A stretch of DNA of 64,000 bases, taken from NCBI GenBank assembly GCA_963775085.1, contig CAVZHO010000005.1, positions 248,001-312,000 of the forward strand, written 5' to 3'. Origin of the DNA: JAAFIP01 sp963775085. Its GTDB lineage: Bacteria > Pseudomonadota > Gammaproteobacteria > Burkholderiales > Burkholderiaceae_C. The notes beneath the pieces are model-generated. The model had not been told where the DNA came from and made no database searches. It worked only from the letters and a program-made list of their open reading frames with translations. A program made the translations under genes and the position numbers. The number at the start of each line of letters is the position of its first letter. Position 1 is the first letter of the stretch. This document shows positions 35,056 to 44,222 of this stretch, piece by piece.

Positions 35056-35205
35056 GTATTTTTGGGAATTTCCGGCGCACGCCCTGCGGCGTTTGGGTAG
35101 TGGAAAATACCGGGTCACCACCGGTCCAAAAATGACGCTGAGGCGCAGCCTGGCCTGATAATCGCGGCAACGTTTTTTCAACTCCGCGCCTACTCGTCCC
35201 GTCTT

Positions 35206-38200
35206 ATGCCCTCCTCCAGTGAGCCCAACTCGCTTTCGCAATGGCTTGCTGGGCTCGGACTGCACAGCTACACGAGCGCCTTTGTAGACAACGACATTGG
35301 TTTCGCTCTGCTGCCCGACATCACGGCCGATGACCTGCGCGATATTGGCATCAACTCGGTCGGGCATCGGCGCATCTTGCTGCAAGCCATTGCCGCACTG
35401 ACACCACCGTCAGAGGTCGCCGTGGCTTCGCCCGTGCCGGCACTGAACATGGCCAACGCCAAAGCGACTGCACTGCCGGTCAACAACCACCAGCACCGCC
35501 TGCTGACCGTGATGTTTTGCGATCTGGTGGGCTCGACCGAGCTGTCGGGCCGCCTGGATGCCGAAGACCTGCAGAACCTGCTGCAAGCCTACCGCGAGTG
35601 CCTCCGCGCCGTCGTCCAAAAGCACCGGGGCTATATCGCCCAATTCCTGGGTGATGGCGTGCTGGTGTATTTTGGCTACCCCAGCATCAGCGAGTCCGAC
35701 TGCGAGCGGGCGCTGCGCGCCGCACTGGACGCACAGCGCGCCATCCAGGGCGTGCAACCGATAGCGGGCGTGCAGCTACAGGTGCGCATGGGCGTAGCCA
35801 CCGGCACGGTGGTGATTGGCCAACTGGTCGGGGCGGGCGACACGCATGAAATCGGCGCGGTGGGCGAGACGCCTAACCTGGCGGCACGCCTGCAAGGCCT
35901 GGCCGCACCGGGGGGCATCGTGGTGTCCCAGGCCACCCGCGATGCGGCGGGTGATTTGTTTGCCTTTCGCAGCAGGGAGACGGTGGCGGTCAAAGGATCA
36001 GCACTGCCCCTCAATACTTGGGAGCTGCTGTCTGAGCAGCAAAGCCAAAGCCGCTTTCACGCCACACGCGGGCGCAGGCGCATTGGCCCGTTGATCGGCC
36101 GCGATGTGGAGCTGAACTTTTTGCGCGACAAGTTTGAGCGCTCGCGCAACGGACGCGGCCAGGCGATCCTGCTGCGCGGCGATGCAGGCACCGGCAAGTC
36201 GCATTTGATCACCCGCCTGTATGCCGACTTGGGCGCCGACGGCCAGGTGGTTCCGGTCTTGCAGTGCTCGCCCGATTACAGCCAAACCCCGCTGTACCCC
36301 TTCATTCAGCACATGGAGGCCTTCGCCAAAATCCGCCGCGAAGACAGCGACACCGAGAAGCAGCGCAAGCTGGAAACCATTGCAGTGCAGTACGGTGTGG
36401 CCAGCGATGAAGATTTATTTGCCTTGAGCGAGCTGCTCGGGCTGCGCAGCATCAGCGAGCCCCACATGGCGGGCCTGAACGCAGACACCGTGCGCAGCCG
36501 CATCCAGGGCGCACTGCTGCGTGGTTTGCATAGTTTGGTGCGCGAGCGCACCCTGCTGGTGGTAGAAGACCTGCACTGGGCCGACCCGAGCACCAACGAG
36601 CTGCTCAGCAAGTTTGTCAGCGAGCTGCCCCGGCAAAGTGCCATGCTGATCGCCACCTCACGCCCCACCAAGGACAAAATGTTCAGCGATGGCGCCCATG
36701 TGAGCGTGTTGCACCTGGACCGCCTGCCCGAGGCCGACATTCGCGCCATCGTCACGGCATTGGCCGCGCCCCGGCTGATGCCCGAGGCCATCATGCGCCA
36801 GATTGTCGACCGCTCGGACGGCGTGCCTATTTTTGCCACCGAGCTGGCCCACGCACTGCTGCTGCGGGACGACTTTGACAACCCGGTGGGGGCCAGAGGC
36901 ATTCCGTCCACCCTGAGCGATATTTTGCTGGCCCGGCTGGACCAGTTGCAGCACGGCCGCATGACCGTGCAGCAAGCGGCCGTGCTGGGGCGCGAGTTTG
37001 ACCAGTCGCTGCTGGTGGCCTGTGCCAGCGACCTGATGGAAGATACCCAGGCGGCCATTGAGGAGCTGCTGGATACCCAGCTCTTCGTGCAGCGCAATAC
37101 ACCCAACGGTGTGGTGCTGAGTTTTGACCACATGCTGGTGAAAGACGCGGTATACCAGCGCATGCTGCGCGCCGACCGCGTGCGCCTGCATGCCAAGGTG
37201 GCACAGGTGATGGAGCAGCAATTTGCCGTGTCCATCACCAATGCCCCACACCTGCTGGCCCAGCACTACCTTGAGGCGGGCAACCTGGACCGCGCAGCCT
37301 ACTTTTGGGAGCGGGCGGGCGAACTGGCGGCCAACCAGCTGGCACCCAAAGAAGCGGTGGCCCATTACAGCCAGGCCCTGGAGGTGTTGGCGCAGATGCC
37401 CGAAAGCCCACAGCGCGACGAGCGCGAGCTGGTGATCAGCATGGACCTGGCAGGGCCGTTGATCGCCACACGCGGGGTCGGCTCGCGCAAGCTGGTCAAT
37501 GTGGTGGAGCGCGCCTACGCGTTGTGCCAACGCTTGCCGGGCAGCCCCTACCAGGTGTCCGTGCACTACCTGAAGTGGTCGGTTGCACTGGGCGGCTGGA
37601 ATCTGGCAGACCTTCGGGCCTTGGCATTGCAGGTGCAAACAGCCGCCCAAGGGCAAGACGATATTGCCCGCTTGCTGGCGCACCGCGCCATGGGTTTTAC
37701 CTGCATGATTCAAGGCGAGCTGTCCGCAGCCCAAAATGCGTTTGAATCGTTTTTAGCCCTGTACAGCCCTGAGCTGCATGCCAACTCCATCAACTTCCGG
37801 TTCAGCTCCAATAACCACCTGTGCTCGGTGCTGCTGGCACTGGCCACCACCTGCGCGCTGCGCAATCTGACCGATGCCGCAAGCCACTGGCGGGACCAGG
37901 CTTTGCTGCATGCCCAGCGCAGCCACAACCACCTGTCGATTTGCCAATCGCTGGTGTTTTGTGGTGGCCATATCAGCGGCCTGTTGCGTCGCCCCGAAGA
38001 CATGGCGCGCTATGCCAGTGAGGCCCATGACTATGCCAGCAAGCACCACCTGCCCATCTGGGCCCCCTATACCGACTTGATCACCGCGCTCAGCCTCTTG
38101 ATGCGACCCGTATCCAGCCTGCATGCGGCTGCCTACCTGGAAAAAGCCAAGGCCTGCATTGAAATCCTGCTCACCCAGCACAGCGCCTACCTCACCACCT

Positions 38201-38508
38201 GGGTGGTGTTCTACGCCCGGGCCTGTCTGGCGCATGGCCGCATCCAGGACGGCCTGGACGCGCTGGCGCGCATTGAAGAGCGCGTGCATGCGGGCGAGCG
38301 CTGGATGGAGCCCGAGTACCTGCGCCTGCGTGCCCGCTTGCAGCATACCCAAGCCGAAGGTGATCCGTTGGTGCCGCACCACCTGCTGCGTGAGGCCTTG
38401 GCACTGGCCTATCAGCAAGATGCATTGGCTTTTGTTGAGGCGATTGGGCAGGATATCCAGCAGTTCGCACCCTCTGCGAATGCCCCACTGGAAAGATCGC
38501 CCCAATGA
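35206..38508 (+). CDS. SAM - class III adenylate/guanylate cyclase - AAA ATPase - TPR protein
   Basis: A 1,100-residue signalling protein. Residues about 8-65 form a SAM domain (SQWLAGLGLHSYTSAFVDND). Residues about 98-280 are a class III cyclase with both metal aspartates, Asp106 in MFCDLVGSTEL and Asp150 in FLGDGVLVYFG. Then follows a STAND/AAA ATPase with Walker A RGDAGTGKSHL (about residue 325) and Walker B TLLVVEDLHWADPS, and a long TPR-like helical C-terminus. No membrane segment is present. It should make cAMP or cGMP under control of the ATPase and repeats. The next gene, 21 bases on, encodes a cNMP-binding protein, the obvious receptor. Confidence 0.92.
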   Translation: MPSSSEPNSLSQWLAGLGLHSYTSAFVDNDIGFALLPDITADDLRDIGINSVGHRRILLQAIAALTPPSEVAVASPVPALNMANAKATALPVNNHQHRLLTVMFCDLVGSTELSGRLDAEDLQNLLQAYRECLRAVVQKHRGYIAQFLGDGVLVYFGYPSISESDCERALRAALDAQRAIQGVQPIAGVQLQVRMGVATGTVVIGQLVGAGDTHEIGAVGETPNLAARLQGLAAPGGIVVSQATRDAAGDLFAFRSRETVAVKGSALPLNTWELLSEQQSQSRFHATRGRRRIGPLIGRDVELNFLRDKFERSRNGRGQAILLRGDAGTGKSHLITRLYADLGADGQVVPVLQCSPDYSQTPLYPFIQHMEAFAKIRREDSDTEKQRKLETIAVQYGVASDEDLFALSELLGLRSISEPHMAGLNADTVRSRIQGALLRGLHSLVRERTLLVVEDLHWADPSTNELLSKFVSELPRQSAMLIATSRPTKDKMFSDGAHVSVLHLDRLPEADIRAIVTALAAPRLMPEAIMRQIVDRSDGVPIFATELAHALLLRDDFDNPVGARGIPSTLSDILLARLDQLQHGRMTVQQAAVLGREFDQSLLVACASDLMEDTQAAIEELLDTQLFVQRNTPNGVVLSFDHMLVKDAVYQRMLRADRVRLHAKVAQVMEQQFAVSITNAPHLLAQHYLEAGNLDRAAYFWERAGELAANQLAPKEAVAHYSQALEVLAQMPESPQRDERELVISMDLAGPLIATRGVGSRKLVNVVERAYALCQRLPGSPYQVSVHYLKWSVALGGWNLADLRALALQVQTAAQGQDDIARLLAHRAMGFTCMIQGELSAAQNAFESFLALYSPELHANSINFRFSSNNHLCSVLLALATTCALRNLTDAASHWRDQALLHAQRSHNHLSICQSLVFCGGHISGLLRRPEDMARYASEAHDYASKHHLPIWAPYTDLITALSLLMRPVSSLHAAAYLEKAKACIEILLTQHSAYLTTWVVFYARACLAHGRIQDGLDALARIEERVHAGERWMEPEYLRLRARLQHTQAEGDPLVPHHLLREALALAYQQDALAFVEAIGQDIQQFAPSANAPLERSPQ

Positions 38509-38529
38509 TGACGCACATTAAAATCTGCC

Positions 38530-39135
38530 ATGTTTAATTTTTTCTCAAGAAGCCGCCAAAAACCCAGCCCCCGTCAGGCCGATCTGCCTGGTGTACAGGC
38601 TCTGACTGCGTTCGATATCGAACTGCTAACCGGGTTTTTATGCAGGACCACCTCGGTTCTTCCCATTACCAAGCAGGAAGCCGCCCTGGCCAGCCGCTAC
38701 TTTTGTGCCCGCCACTACCACGTGAACGAGATCATCATTCGGGCGGGGGACAACGTCAATACAGACCATATGCTGTGGATCCTGGACGGTGAAGCCAGCA
38801 TCGAAACCAGAATCCACACGGCAGACGCGCCTATTTACATGACCGTGCTGGGCGCGGGTAGCGCTTTGGGGGAGATGGGTTTGATTGACGGCTCGATTCG
38901 CTCGGTCAATTGCATTGCCAGTGCTCCGACTCGCTGCGCCATACTGACCAAAGACATGCTGCAAGCACTGTGCAACGAGCAACCCGCTGTGGCGGCCAAG
39001 CTGATGTCGGTCATCTGTATCGGGGTGTCGGTGCGGCTGCGTGACATTACCGAAAAGTTCAAGCGCTATGTACAACTCAACCGTGCATTAAGCGACGAGT
39101 TAAATGCTTTGACACCTCTGGATGAGCTGAGCTGA
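38530..39135 (+). CDS. Cyclic nucleotide-binding (Crp-like) protein without DNA-binding domain
   Basis: A 201-residue protein with one cNMP-binding beta-roll (about residues 45-165): IIIRAGDNVNTDHMLWILDG followed by the phosphate-binding-cassette region GSALGEMGLIDGSIRSVNC. The C-terminal helix region LRDITEKFKRYVQLNRAL replaces the helix-turn-helix found in Crp/Fnr, so it probably acts by protein contact. It lies 21 bases after the cyclase gene on the same strand, implying a dedicated signal-receptor pair. The arginine expected to touch the phosphate is present as R in GSIRSVN. Confidence 0.87.
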   Translation: MFNFFSRSRQKPSPRQADLPGVQALTAFDIELLTGFLCRTTSVLPITKQEAALASRYFCARHYHVNEIIIRAGDNVNTDHMLWILDGEASIETRIHTADAPIYMTVLGAGSALGEMGLIDGSIRSVNCIASAPTRCAILTKDMLQALCNEQPAVAAKLMSVICIGVSVRLRDITEKFKRYVQLNRALSDELNALTPLDELS

Positions 39136-39145
39136 AAGGTCCGGC

Positions 39146-40081
39146 TCAGTCCTCAAACAGGTTCGTAGCCAGCCCCGGCACCGCCACCCGCAGGCTGAAC
39201 ACCTGGCCCAGCGCGGGCTGCCGCACCAAATCTTCCGCACTGCGCCCATGCCGCGCGCTGGTGAGGTACAGGGTTTGCAAATCATCACCACCAAAGCAGG
39301 GCATGGTGTTGCACAGGGCGGGGCTGGGAATGTTTTGCAATATCTCGCCCTGGGGTGAGAGTTGCAGCACGCGCTGGCCTTCGTACATGGCCACCCAGTA
39401 GTTGCCCTGCGCGTCCACACTGGCGCCGTCGGGGCGGCCCAGGTAGCCGCCGTTGTCTGGCTGGAAGGGCAGCCAGCCCGCAGGTTTGGGGGCAAACTGC
39501 TTGAAGACGCGGTGGTGCGTCATGCCATTGCTGCGCGCGTCGTAGTCCCAGGCGTAGATGGTGTGGCGGGGCGTGTCGGCCCAATAGACGGTTTTGGCGT
39601 CGGGCGACCAGGCCAGGCCGTTGGCGATGGTGGCGTTATGGGCCTTGAGCTGCACGATGGGCTTGTCACCACTGCGCATGGTGCCGCGTGCGTCCAGGCT
39701 AAACAGGTCGGCCTTGCGCGCTGTGCGCGGCTCGAACATGGTGCCTGCCCAAAAGCGGCCCAACGGGTCGCACTTGCCGTCGTTAAAGCGGGTGGTTGTG
39801 GGGTCGTGGTTAAACCGGCTGAGCAGCTCCAGCGCGCCGCCCCAGGCGCGGGCGCGCACGATGCGGTCACGTAGCGCTATCACCAGGCCGCCACTGCGCG
39901 CAGGCGCCACGCAACCGGGCTCGCTGGGCATGGCCCAGCTTTCTACCATGCCCCTGAAGGCGTTGAGGCGGTGGATTTGCATCCCCGCAATGTCTACCCA
40001 ATAGAGCATTTGCTCCTGCGGGTGCCAAAACGGGGATTCGCCTAAGGCGCTGGGCGTAGCGACGACGGTTTGCCAGGTCAT
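39146..40081 (-). CDS. SMP-30/gluconolactonase-like hydrolase
   Basis: Six-bladed beta-propeller of the SMP-30/regucalcin/LRE family, 311 residues. Signatures are LGESPFWHPQEQMLYWVDI at the N-terminus (metal glutamate), NDGKCDPLGRFWAGTM, IANGLAWSPDAKTVYWADT and PDGASVDAQGNYWVA, which together carry the Ca2+/Zn2+ ligands. Members open sugar lactones such as gluconolactone or L-arabinonolactone. No signal peptide is present. It converges with the cNMP-binding gene with ten bases between stops. No sugar pathway genes flank it to fix the substrate. Confidence 0.92.
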   Translation of the reverse strand: MTWQTVVATPSALGESPFWHPQEQMLYWVDIAGMQIHRLNAFRGMVESWAMPSEPGCVAPARSGGLVIALRDRIVRARAWGGALELLSRFNHDPTTTRFNDGKCDPLGRFWAGTMFEPRTARKADLFSLDARGTMRSGDKPIVQLKAHNATIANGLAWSPDAKTVYWADTPRHTIYAWDYDARSNGMTHHRVFKQFAPKPAGWLPFQPDNGGYLGRPDGASVDAQGNYWVAMYEGQRVLQLSPQGEILQNIPSPALCNTMPCFGGDDLQTLYLTSARHGRSAEDLVRQPALGQVFSLRVAVPGLATNLFED

Positions 40082-40194
40082 GGGTCTCAGTTGTGTTGGT
40101 GTGAAAGGCAGCAGGCCTGCCCGGCATGATAGCGGCGCAAGCCTCTCTTGGCTAGAGGATTACTATTGAATTGACCTGAATACCATTAAGCAAT

Positions 40195-40222
40195 GGCGCC
40201 AGCAGCTACTAATTATGTAGCG
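40195..40222 (-). repeat. Dispersed repeat copy 10 (partial), before the GST stop
   Basis: In minus orientation ACGCTACATAATTAGTAGC then TGCTGGCGC. Only the 5' half of the consensus is present; the rest of the 40082-40223 gap has diverged. Confidence 0.5.
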
Positions 40223-40223
40223 T

Positions 40224-40832
40224 TTATTTGAGCAGCCCCTCTGCCTTCATGGCCGCCTGCACAGCGGGCCGGGCTTTGATGCGGTTACACACGGCAGTGA
40301 TGTTCTTGTACGGTGCCATGTCCACGCCCACCATCGGGCCCCAGTTGGTGACGGTGAATAGATAGGCATCGGCCACGCTGAAGCTGTCGCTCATCGCATA
40401 CTGCTTACCCGCTAGTTGGCCGTCCAGCCATTGCAGGCGGCCCGCCAGGCGCTCCTTGGTGGCGCGGCGGGTGTCGTCGTGCAGGTCTTTGGCAAACAGC
40501 GAGCCCAGGGGCTTGTGCAGCTCGGCGGTGATGAAGTTCAGCATCGACTGCAACTGGTAGCGCGCCAGCGTGCCGTTGGGCGGTGCCAGCTTTTTGTCGG
40601 GCGCCTGGTCGGCAATGTATTGCACGATGGCCGGGCCTTCCGCGAGGCGCGTGCCGTTGTCCAGCTCCAGCAGGGGCACATAGCCCAGCGGGTTGGTGGC
40701 GTAGTAGTTGGAGCCGTCTTTGAGCTTGTGGCTGTCCAGGCTGACCAATACGGCATCAAACTTCAAACCGGCTTCATGCAGCACGATATGCGGGGAGAGC
40801 GAGCAGGCACCGGGGCTGTAATACAGTTTCAT
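40224..40832 (-). CDS. Glutathione S-transferase (beta/GstA type)
   Basis: Cytoplasmic GST of 202 residues. It starts MKLYYSPGACSLSPHIVLHE, the beta-class N-terminus with the catalytic Cys10/Ser region, followed by the glutathione-binding NPLGYVPLLELDNG and AEGPAIVQYIAD, then the helical C-terminal domain (SVADAYLFTVTNW). The ATG at 40832 has AAAGGA six bases upstream. It conjugates or reduces electrophiles with glutathione. It is transcribed away from mnmG; the 249-base divergent gap contains a full dispersed repeat (copy 11). Confidence 0.92.
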   Translation of the reverse strand: MKLYYSPGACSLSPHIVLHEAGLKFDAVLVSLDSHKLKDGSNYYATNPLGYVPLLELDNGTRLAEGPAIVQYIADQAPDKKLAPPNGTLARYQLQSMLNFITAELHKPLGSLFAKDLHDDTRRATKERLAGRLQWLDGQLAGKQYAMSDSFSVADAYLFTVTNWGPMVGVDMAPYKNITAVCNRIKARPAVQAAMKAEGLLK

Positions 40833-40954
40833 GGCGAGTCCTTTCATGGGGTTGCGAGGGGGAAGGCATCTTATGCACTGACAGGATGCAGCGCTGGGCG
40901 CTCGATTCAACAACACCTGTCTGGACATGGGTAAACAAGTGTTGCAAGCCAATT

Positions 40955-41012
40955 GCTATTAAATATATAGCTGCTTACGTCCACACCACAAGGACTACCG
41001 GTCTATTTGGCA
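40955..41012 (+). repeat. Dispersed repeat copy 11, upstream of mnmG
   Basis: TTGCTATTAAATATATAGC, then TGCTTACGTCCACACCACAA and GGACTACCGGTCTATTTGGC. It is a complete copy and lies between divergent gst and mnmG, so it is close to or within the mnmG leader. Confidence 0.82.
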
Positions 41013-41081
41013 GTGTTTTTATGGCAAACACCGATGACCTCGGTTAAAATCAGCAAATTGAGCACTGTGCATGAGGCTGTG

Positions 41082-43157
41082 ATGATTTACCCCCAGGAAT
41101 TTGACGTAATCGTGGTCGGCGGTGGCCATGCGGGCACCGAGGCGGCGCTGGCCGCTGCGCGCATGGGCTGCGCCACGCTTTTGCTCACGCACAATATCGA
41201 GACGCTGGGCCAGATGAGCTGCAACCCGTCGATTGGCGGCATTGGCAAGGGCCACCTGGTCAAAGAGGTGGACGCGCTGGGCGGGGCCATGGCGATTGCC
41301 ACCGACGAGGGCGGTATCCAGTTTCGCATCTTGAATGGCTCCAAGGGCCCGGCCGTGCGCGCCACCCGGGCGCAGGCCGACCGGGTGCTGTACAAGGCTG
41401 CCATCCGCAAGCGGCTGGAGAACCAGCCCAACCTGTGGCTGTTCCAGCAGGCGGTGGACGACCTGATGGTGGAAACGCGGGACGGGGTCGAGCGGGTGGT
41501 CGGTGCCGTCACCCAGGTGGGCATCAAGTTTCGCAGTCGCACCGTGGTGCTGACGGCGGGCACATTCTTGGATGGCAAGATCCATGTCGGGCTGAACAAC
41601 TACGCGGCGGGCAGGGCGGGCGACCCGCCTGCGGTATCGCTGTCTGCACGCTTGAAAGAGCTCAAGCTGCCCCAAGGCCGCCTGAAAACCGGCACCCCGG
41701 CACGGCTGGACGGCCGCACGATTGACTACAGCCAGTGCCTGACGCAGCCCGGTGACGGCATGCTGCAAAACGACGGCAGCATGACCCCGATGCCGGTCTT
41801 CAGCTTTATGGGCCGCGCCGACATGCACCCCGCGCAAATGCCCTGCTGGATCACGCATACCAACGAGCGCACGCACGAGATCATCCGCTCGGGCTTTGAC
41901 CGCAGCCCCATGTTCACCGGCAAGATCGAGGGCGTGGGCCCGCGTTATTGCCCCAGCGTCGAAGACAAGGTGAACCGCTTTGCCGACAAGACCAGCCACC
42001 AAATCTTTTTGGAGCCCGAGGGTCTGAACACCCACGAAATCTACCCCAACGGCATCTCCACCAGCCTGCCGTTTGACATCCAGTACGCCATGATCCGCAG
42101 CATTGCGGGGCTGGAGCATGTGCACATCATCCGCCCCGGCTACGCCATTGAATACGATTACTTTGACCCCCGCGAGCTGACAAGCAATTTTGAAACGCGC
42201 GCCGTGGGCGGGCTGTTTTTTGCCGGGCAGATCAATGGCACGACGGGTTATGAAGAAGCTGCCGCACAGGGCTTGTTTGCGGGCATCAATGCCGCGCTGC
42301 AATGCCGCGCGCTCGGCTTGGCGAGCGGTGTCAGCGGTGAGGCTATGGCAGCCAAGTCAACCGCAGGCAGCATCAGCTACGGCGGCGACACCTGGCTGCC
42401 GCGCCGCGACGAAGCCTATCTGGGCGTGCTGGTGGACGACCTGATTACCAAGGGCGTGACCGAGCCCTACCGCATGTTTACCAGCCGCGCCGAGTTTCGC
42501 CTGCAACTGCGCGAAGACAATGCCGATGCCCGCCTGACCGAACAGGGCCGGGCACTGGGCCTGGTGGACGACGCCCGCTGGGAAGCCTTCAACCGCAAAC
42601 GCGATGCTGTTTCACGTGAAACCGAACGCCTGAAGTCCACCTGGGTGAACCCGCAAACTTTGCCACCCGCGGAGGCCGAGCGTGTGCTGGGCAAGGCCAT
42701 CGAGCGCGAACACAACCTGGCCGACCTGCTGGTACGCCCCGATGTGCGCTACGAAGATCTGATGGGCATGCAAACCCTGGGCAAAGACGGCGTGCTGGCA
42801 ACCCGCCTGGCCAGCCCCGATGTTTCACGTGAAACCGCCCCCGAGGTGGTGGAGCAGATCGAGATTGCCATCAAATACGCGGGCTACATCAACAACCAAA
42901 AGGACGAGGTCGCCCGCGCTGCGCATTTTGAGAACCTCAAGCTCCCCGCCAGTTTTGACTATATGGCCGTGCCCGCCCTGAGTATCGAGGTGCGGCAAAA
43001 ACTCTCCAAGCACCGGCCCGAAACCCTGGGCCTGGCCTCGCGCATCTCGGGCATCACGCCGGCGGCCATCTCCCTGCTGCTGATCCACCTGAAACGTGGG
43101 GGCTTCAAGGGCTTTGCCAAAACTGCCGCCAATGACGGTGACCAGCAAGCCGCCTGA
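41082..43157 (+). CDS. mnmG: tRNA 5-carboxymethylaminomethyluridine modification enzyme MnmG (GidA)
   Basis: FAD-dependent enzyme that, with MnmE, modifies the wobble uridine of several tRNAs. The 691-residue protein starts MIYPQEFDVIVVGGGHAGTE with the dinucleotide fold, and has the family motifs CNPSIGGIGKGHLVKEVDAL and RPGYAIEYDYFDPRELT. The ATG at 41082 follows GAGG. Two parS-like sites lie inside it (42608-42623, 42821-42836) and encode the residues VSRET in both cases. It starts the mnmG-rsmG-LysE-parA-parB partition region, often near the replication origin. Confidence 0.96.
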   Translation: MIYPQEFDVIVVGGGHAGTEAALAAARMGCATLLLTHNIETLGQMSCNPSIGGIGKGHLVKEVDALGGAMAIATDEGGIQFRILNGSKGPAVRATRAQADRVLYKAAIRKRLENQPNLWLFQQAVDDLMVETRDGVERVVGAVTQVGIKFRSRTVVLTAGTFLDGKIHVGLNNYAAGRAGDPPAVSLSARLKELKLPQGRLKTGTPARLDGRTIDYSQCLTQPGDGMLQNDGSMTPMPVFSFMGRADMHPAQMPCWITHTNERTHEIIRSGFDRSPMFTGKIEGVGPRYCPSVEDKVNRFADKTSHQIFLEPEGLNTHEIYPNGISTSLPFDIQYAMIRSIAGLEHVHIIRPGYAIEYDYFDPRELTSNFETRAVGGLFFAGQINGTTGYEEAAAQGLFAGINAALQCRALGLASGVSGEAMAAKSTAGSISYGGDTWLPRRDEAYLGVLVDDLITKGVTEPYRMFTSRAEFRLQLREDNADARLTEQGRALGLVDDARWEAFNRKRDAVSRETERLKSTWVNPQTLPPAEAERVLGKAIEREHNLADLLVRPDVRYEDLMGMQTLGKDGVLATRLASPDVSRETAPEVVEQIEIAIKYAGYINNQKDEVARAAHFENLKLPASFDYMAVPALSIEVRQKLSKHRPETLGLASRISGITPAAISLLLIHLKRGGFKGFAKTAANDGDQQAA
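42608..42623. other. parS-like site 1 (in mnmG)
   Basis: TGTTTCACGTGAAACC matches the ParB-binding consensus TGTTTCACGTGAAACA at 15 of 16 positions. It lies 3.8 kb before parB. Confidence 0.88.
42821..42836. other. parS-like site 2 (in mnmG)
   Basis: TGTTTCACGTGAAACC is identical to site 1, 213 bases away, and reads in the same frame (VSRET). Match to consensus is 15 of 16. Confidence 0.88.
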
Positions 43158-43161
43158 TTGC

Positions 43162-43857
43162 ATGGCCCACGCCCTTGCCACCCGCCTGGCTGATGGCGCC
43201 CAGGCGCTGAGCCTGTCCCTCAGCCCCACGCAACAAAGCCAGTTGCTGGACTACCTGGACTTGATTGCCAAGTGGAACAAGGTTTACAACCTGACCTCCG
43301 TGCGCGACCCGGCGGAGATGCTCACGCACCATGTGCTGGACTCGCTGGCCGTTATTCCCGCACTGCGCCGCCAACTGCAAGCCCACGCTTTGGCCGCCCG
43401 TTCGGCACGCCCGCTGGCTGACCAACCACCCATCCGCGTGCTGGACGTAGGCAGTGGGGCAGGGCTACCGGGCACGGTGCTGGCCATCGCCTGCCCCGAG
43501 TTGGATGTGACTTGCGTCGACACGGTCGCCAAAAAAGCCGCCTTTATCCAGAACACCGCCATTTCCCTCAAGCTGCCCAACTTGCGCGGCGTGCATGCGC
43601 GGGTAGAAGAGCTACAGGCCGAGCCGTTTGATATGGTCACCAGCCGGGCGTTTTCGTCGTTGATCGACTTCGTGAGCCTGACCCGGTTTCACGTGAAACA
43701 GCCCTCGGGGGTGTGGCTGGCCATGAAGGGCAAGCATCCGGCGGATGAGCTGGCCGCCTTGCCTAACGACGTGGAAGTGTTTCACGTGGAACCACTGGAC
43801 GTGCCGGGGCTGGGGGCAGAGCGGTGTTTGGTGTGGATGCGCAAGACGGCCGGATAG
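43162..43857 (+). CDS. rsmG: 16S rRNA (guanine-527-N7)-methyltransferase RsmG (GidB)
   Basis: SAM-dependent methyltransferase of 16S rRNA G527; loss gives low-level streptomycin resistance. From the ATG at 43162 the product is 231 residues, with the family segment WNKVYNLTSVRDPAEMLTHH, the SAM motif RVLDVGSGAGLPGTVLAIAC and VTSRAFSSLIDF. An ATG at 43132, overlapping mnmG, is possible; neither start has a good ribosome site. Two parS-like sites lie inside it and encode FHVKQ and FHVEP. It is co-directional with mnmG. Confidence 0.94.
   Translation: MAHALATRLADGAQALSLSLSPTQQSQLLDYLDLIAKWNKVYNLTSVRDPAEMLTHHVLDSLAVIPALRRQLQAHALAARSARPLADQPPIRVLDVGSGAGLPGTVLAIACPELDVTCVDTVAKKAAFIQNTAISLKLPNLRGVHARVEELQAEPFDMVTSRAFSSLIDFVSLTRFHVKQPSGVWLAMKGKHPADELAALPNDVEVFHVEPLDVPGLGAERCLVWMRKTAG
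43685..43700. other. parS-like site 3 (in rsmG)
   Basis: GGTTTCACGTGAAACA matches TGTTTCACGTGAAACA at 15 of 16 positions. It reads in a different frame from sites 1 and 2. Confidence 0.86.
43778..43793. other. parS-like site 4 (in rsmG)
   Basis: TGTTTCACGTGGAACC matches the consensus at 14 of 16 positions. It is the weakest of the four but lies only 78 bases after site 3. Confidence 0.7.
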
Positions 43858-43951
43858 CCACCCAGGAACGCCAGGCACTGTAATGCGTTGCGTTTGCTTT
43901 TGGCTGGGTTAGTAGTCAATACAGGGCAGCAGAACACTCGCTAACCACCCA

Positions 43952-44058
43952 AGAGCGGGTCGATGGTGTACTCAGCGCAGCGGCATAAAGGGGGAGTAGG
44001 CTGCCCTAGGCAGCCACGGAGGACAGCCGCGGAGCTGAGTACGCCATCGGCCCGCTCT
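43952..44058. repeat. Long inverted repeat with inner hairpin, between rsmG and the LysE gene
   Basis: Arms 43952-43976 and 44034-44058 pair over 25 bases with two G-U-compatible positions. Inside, GCGGC (43980-43984) pairs with GCCGC (44026-44030), and GGCTGCC-CTA-GGCAGCC (43999-44015) is a perfect seven-pair hairpin. It occupies the middle of the 365-base gap 43858-44222. Apart from it I see no gene there; open frames across it look spurious. Confidence 0.68.
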
Positions 44059-44222
44059 CGTACAGGCCTACGAGCACGCCAACGGACAACCATGCTGACA
44101 TACAAGTAAACGACACAAAACAACGAATCCGCACCCCCAAAAGTAGGCATCGCAAAGAACCAGCTGAACACCCGGTTAAACTCCCATCCCCAGCCCCCGA
44201 CTAAACCACCCATTACAACCCC

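Noticed and set aside
43858..44222. oriC in the gap after rsmG
   Set aside because: parS sites and mnmG suggest nearness to the origin, but I found no cluster of DnaA boxes (TTATCCACA-like) and no dnaA gene in the window.
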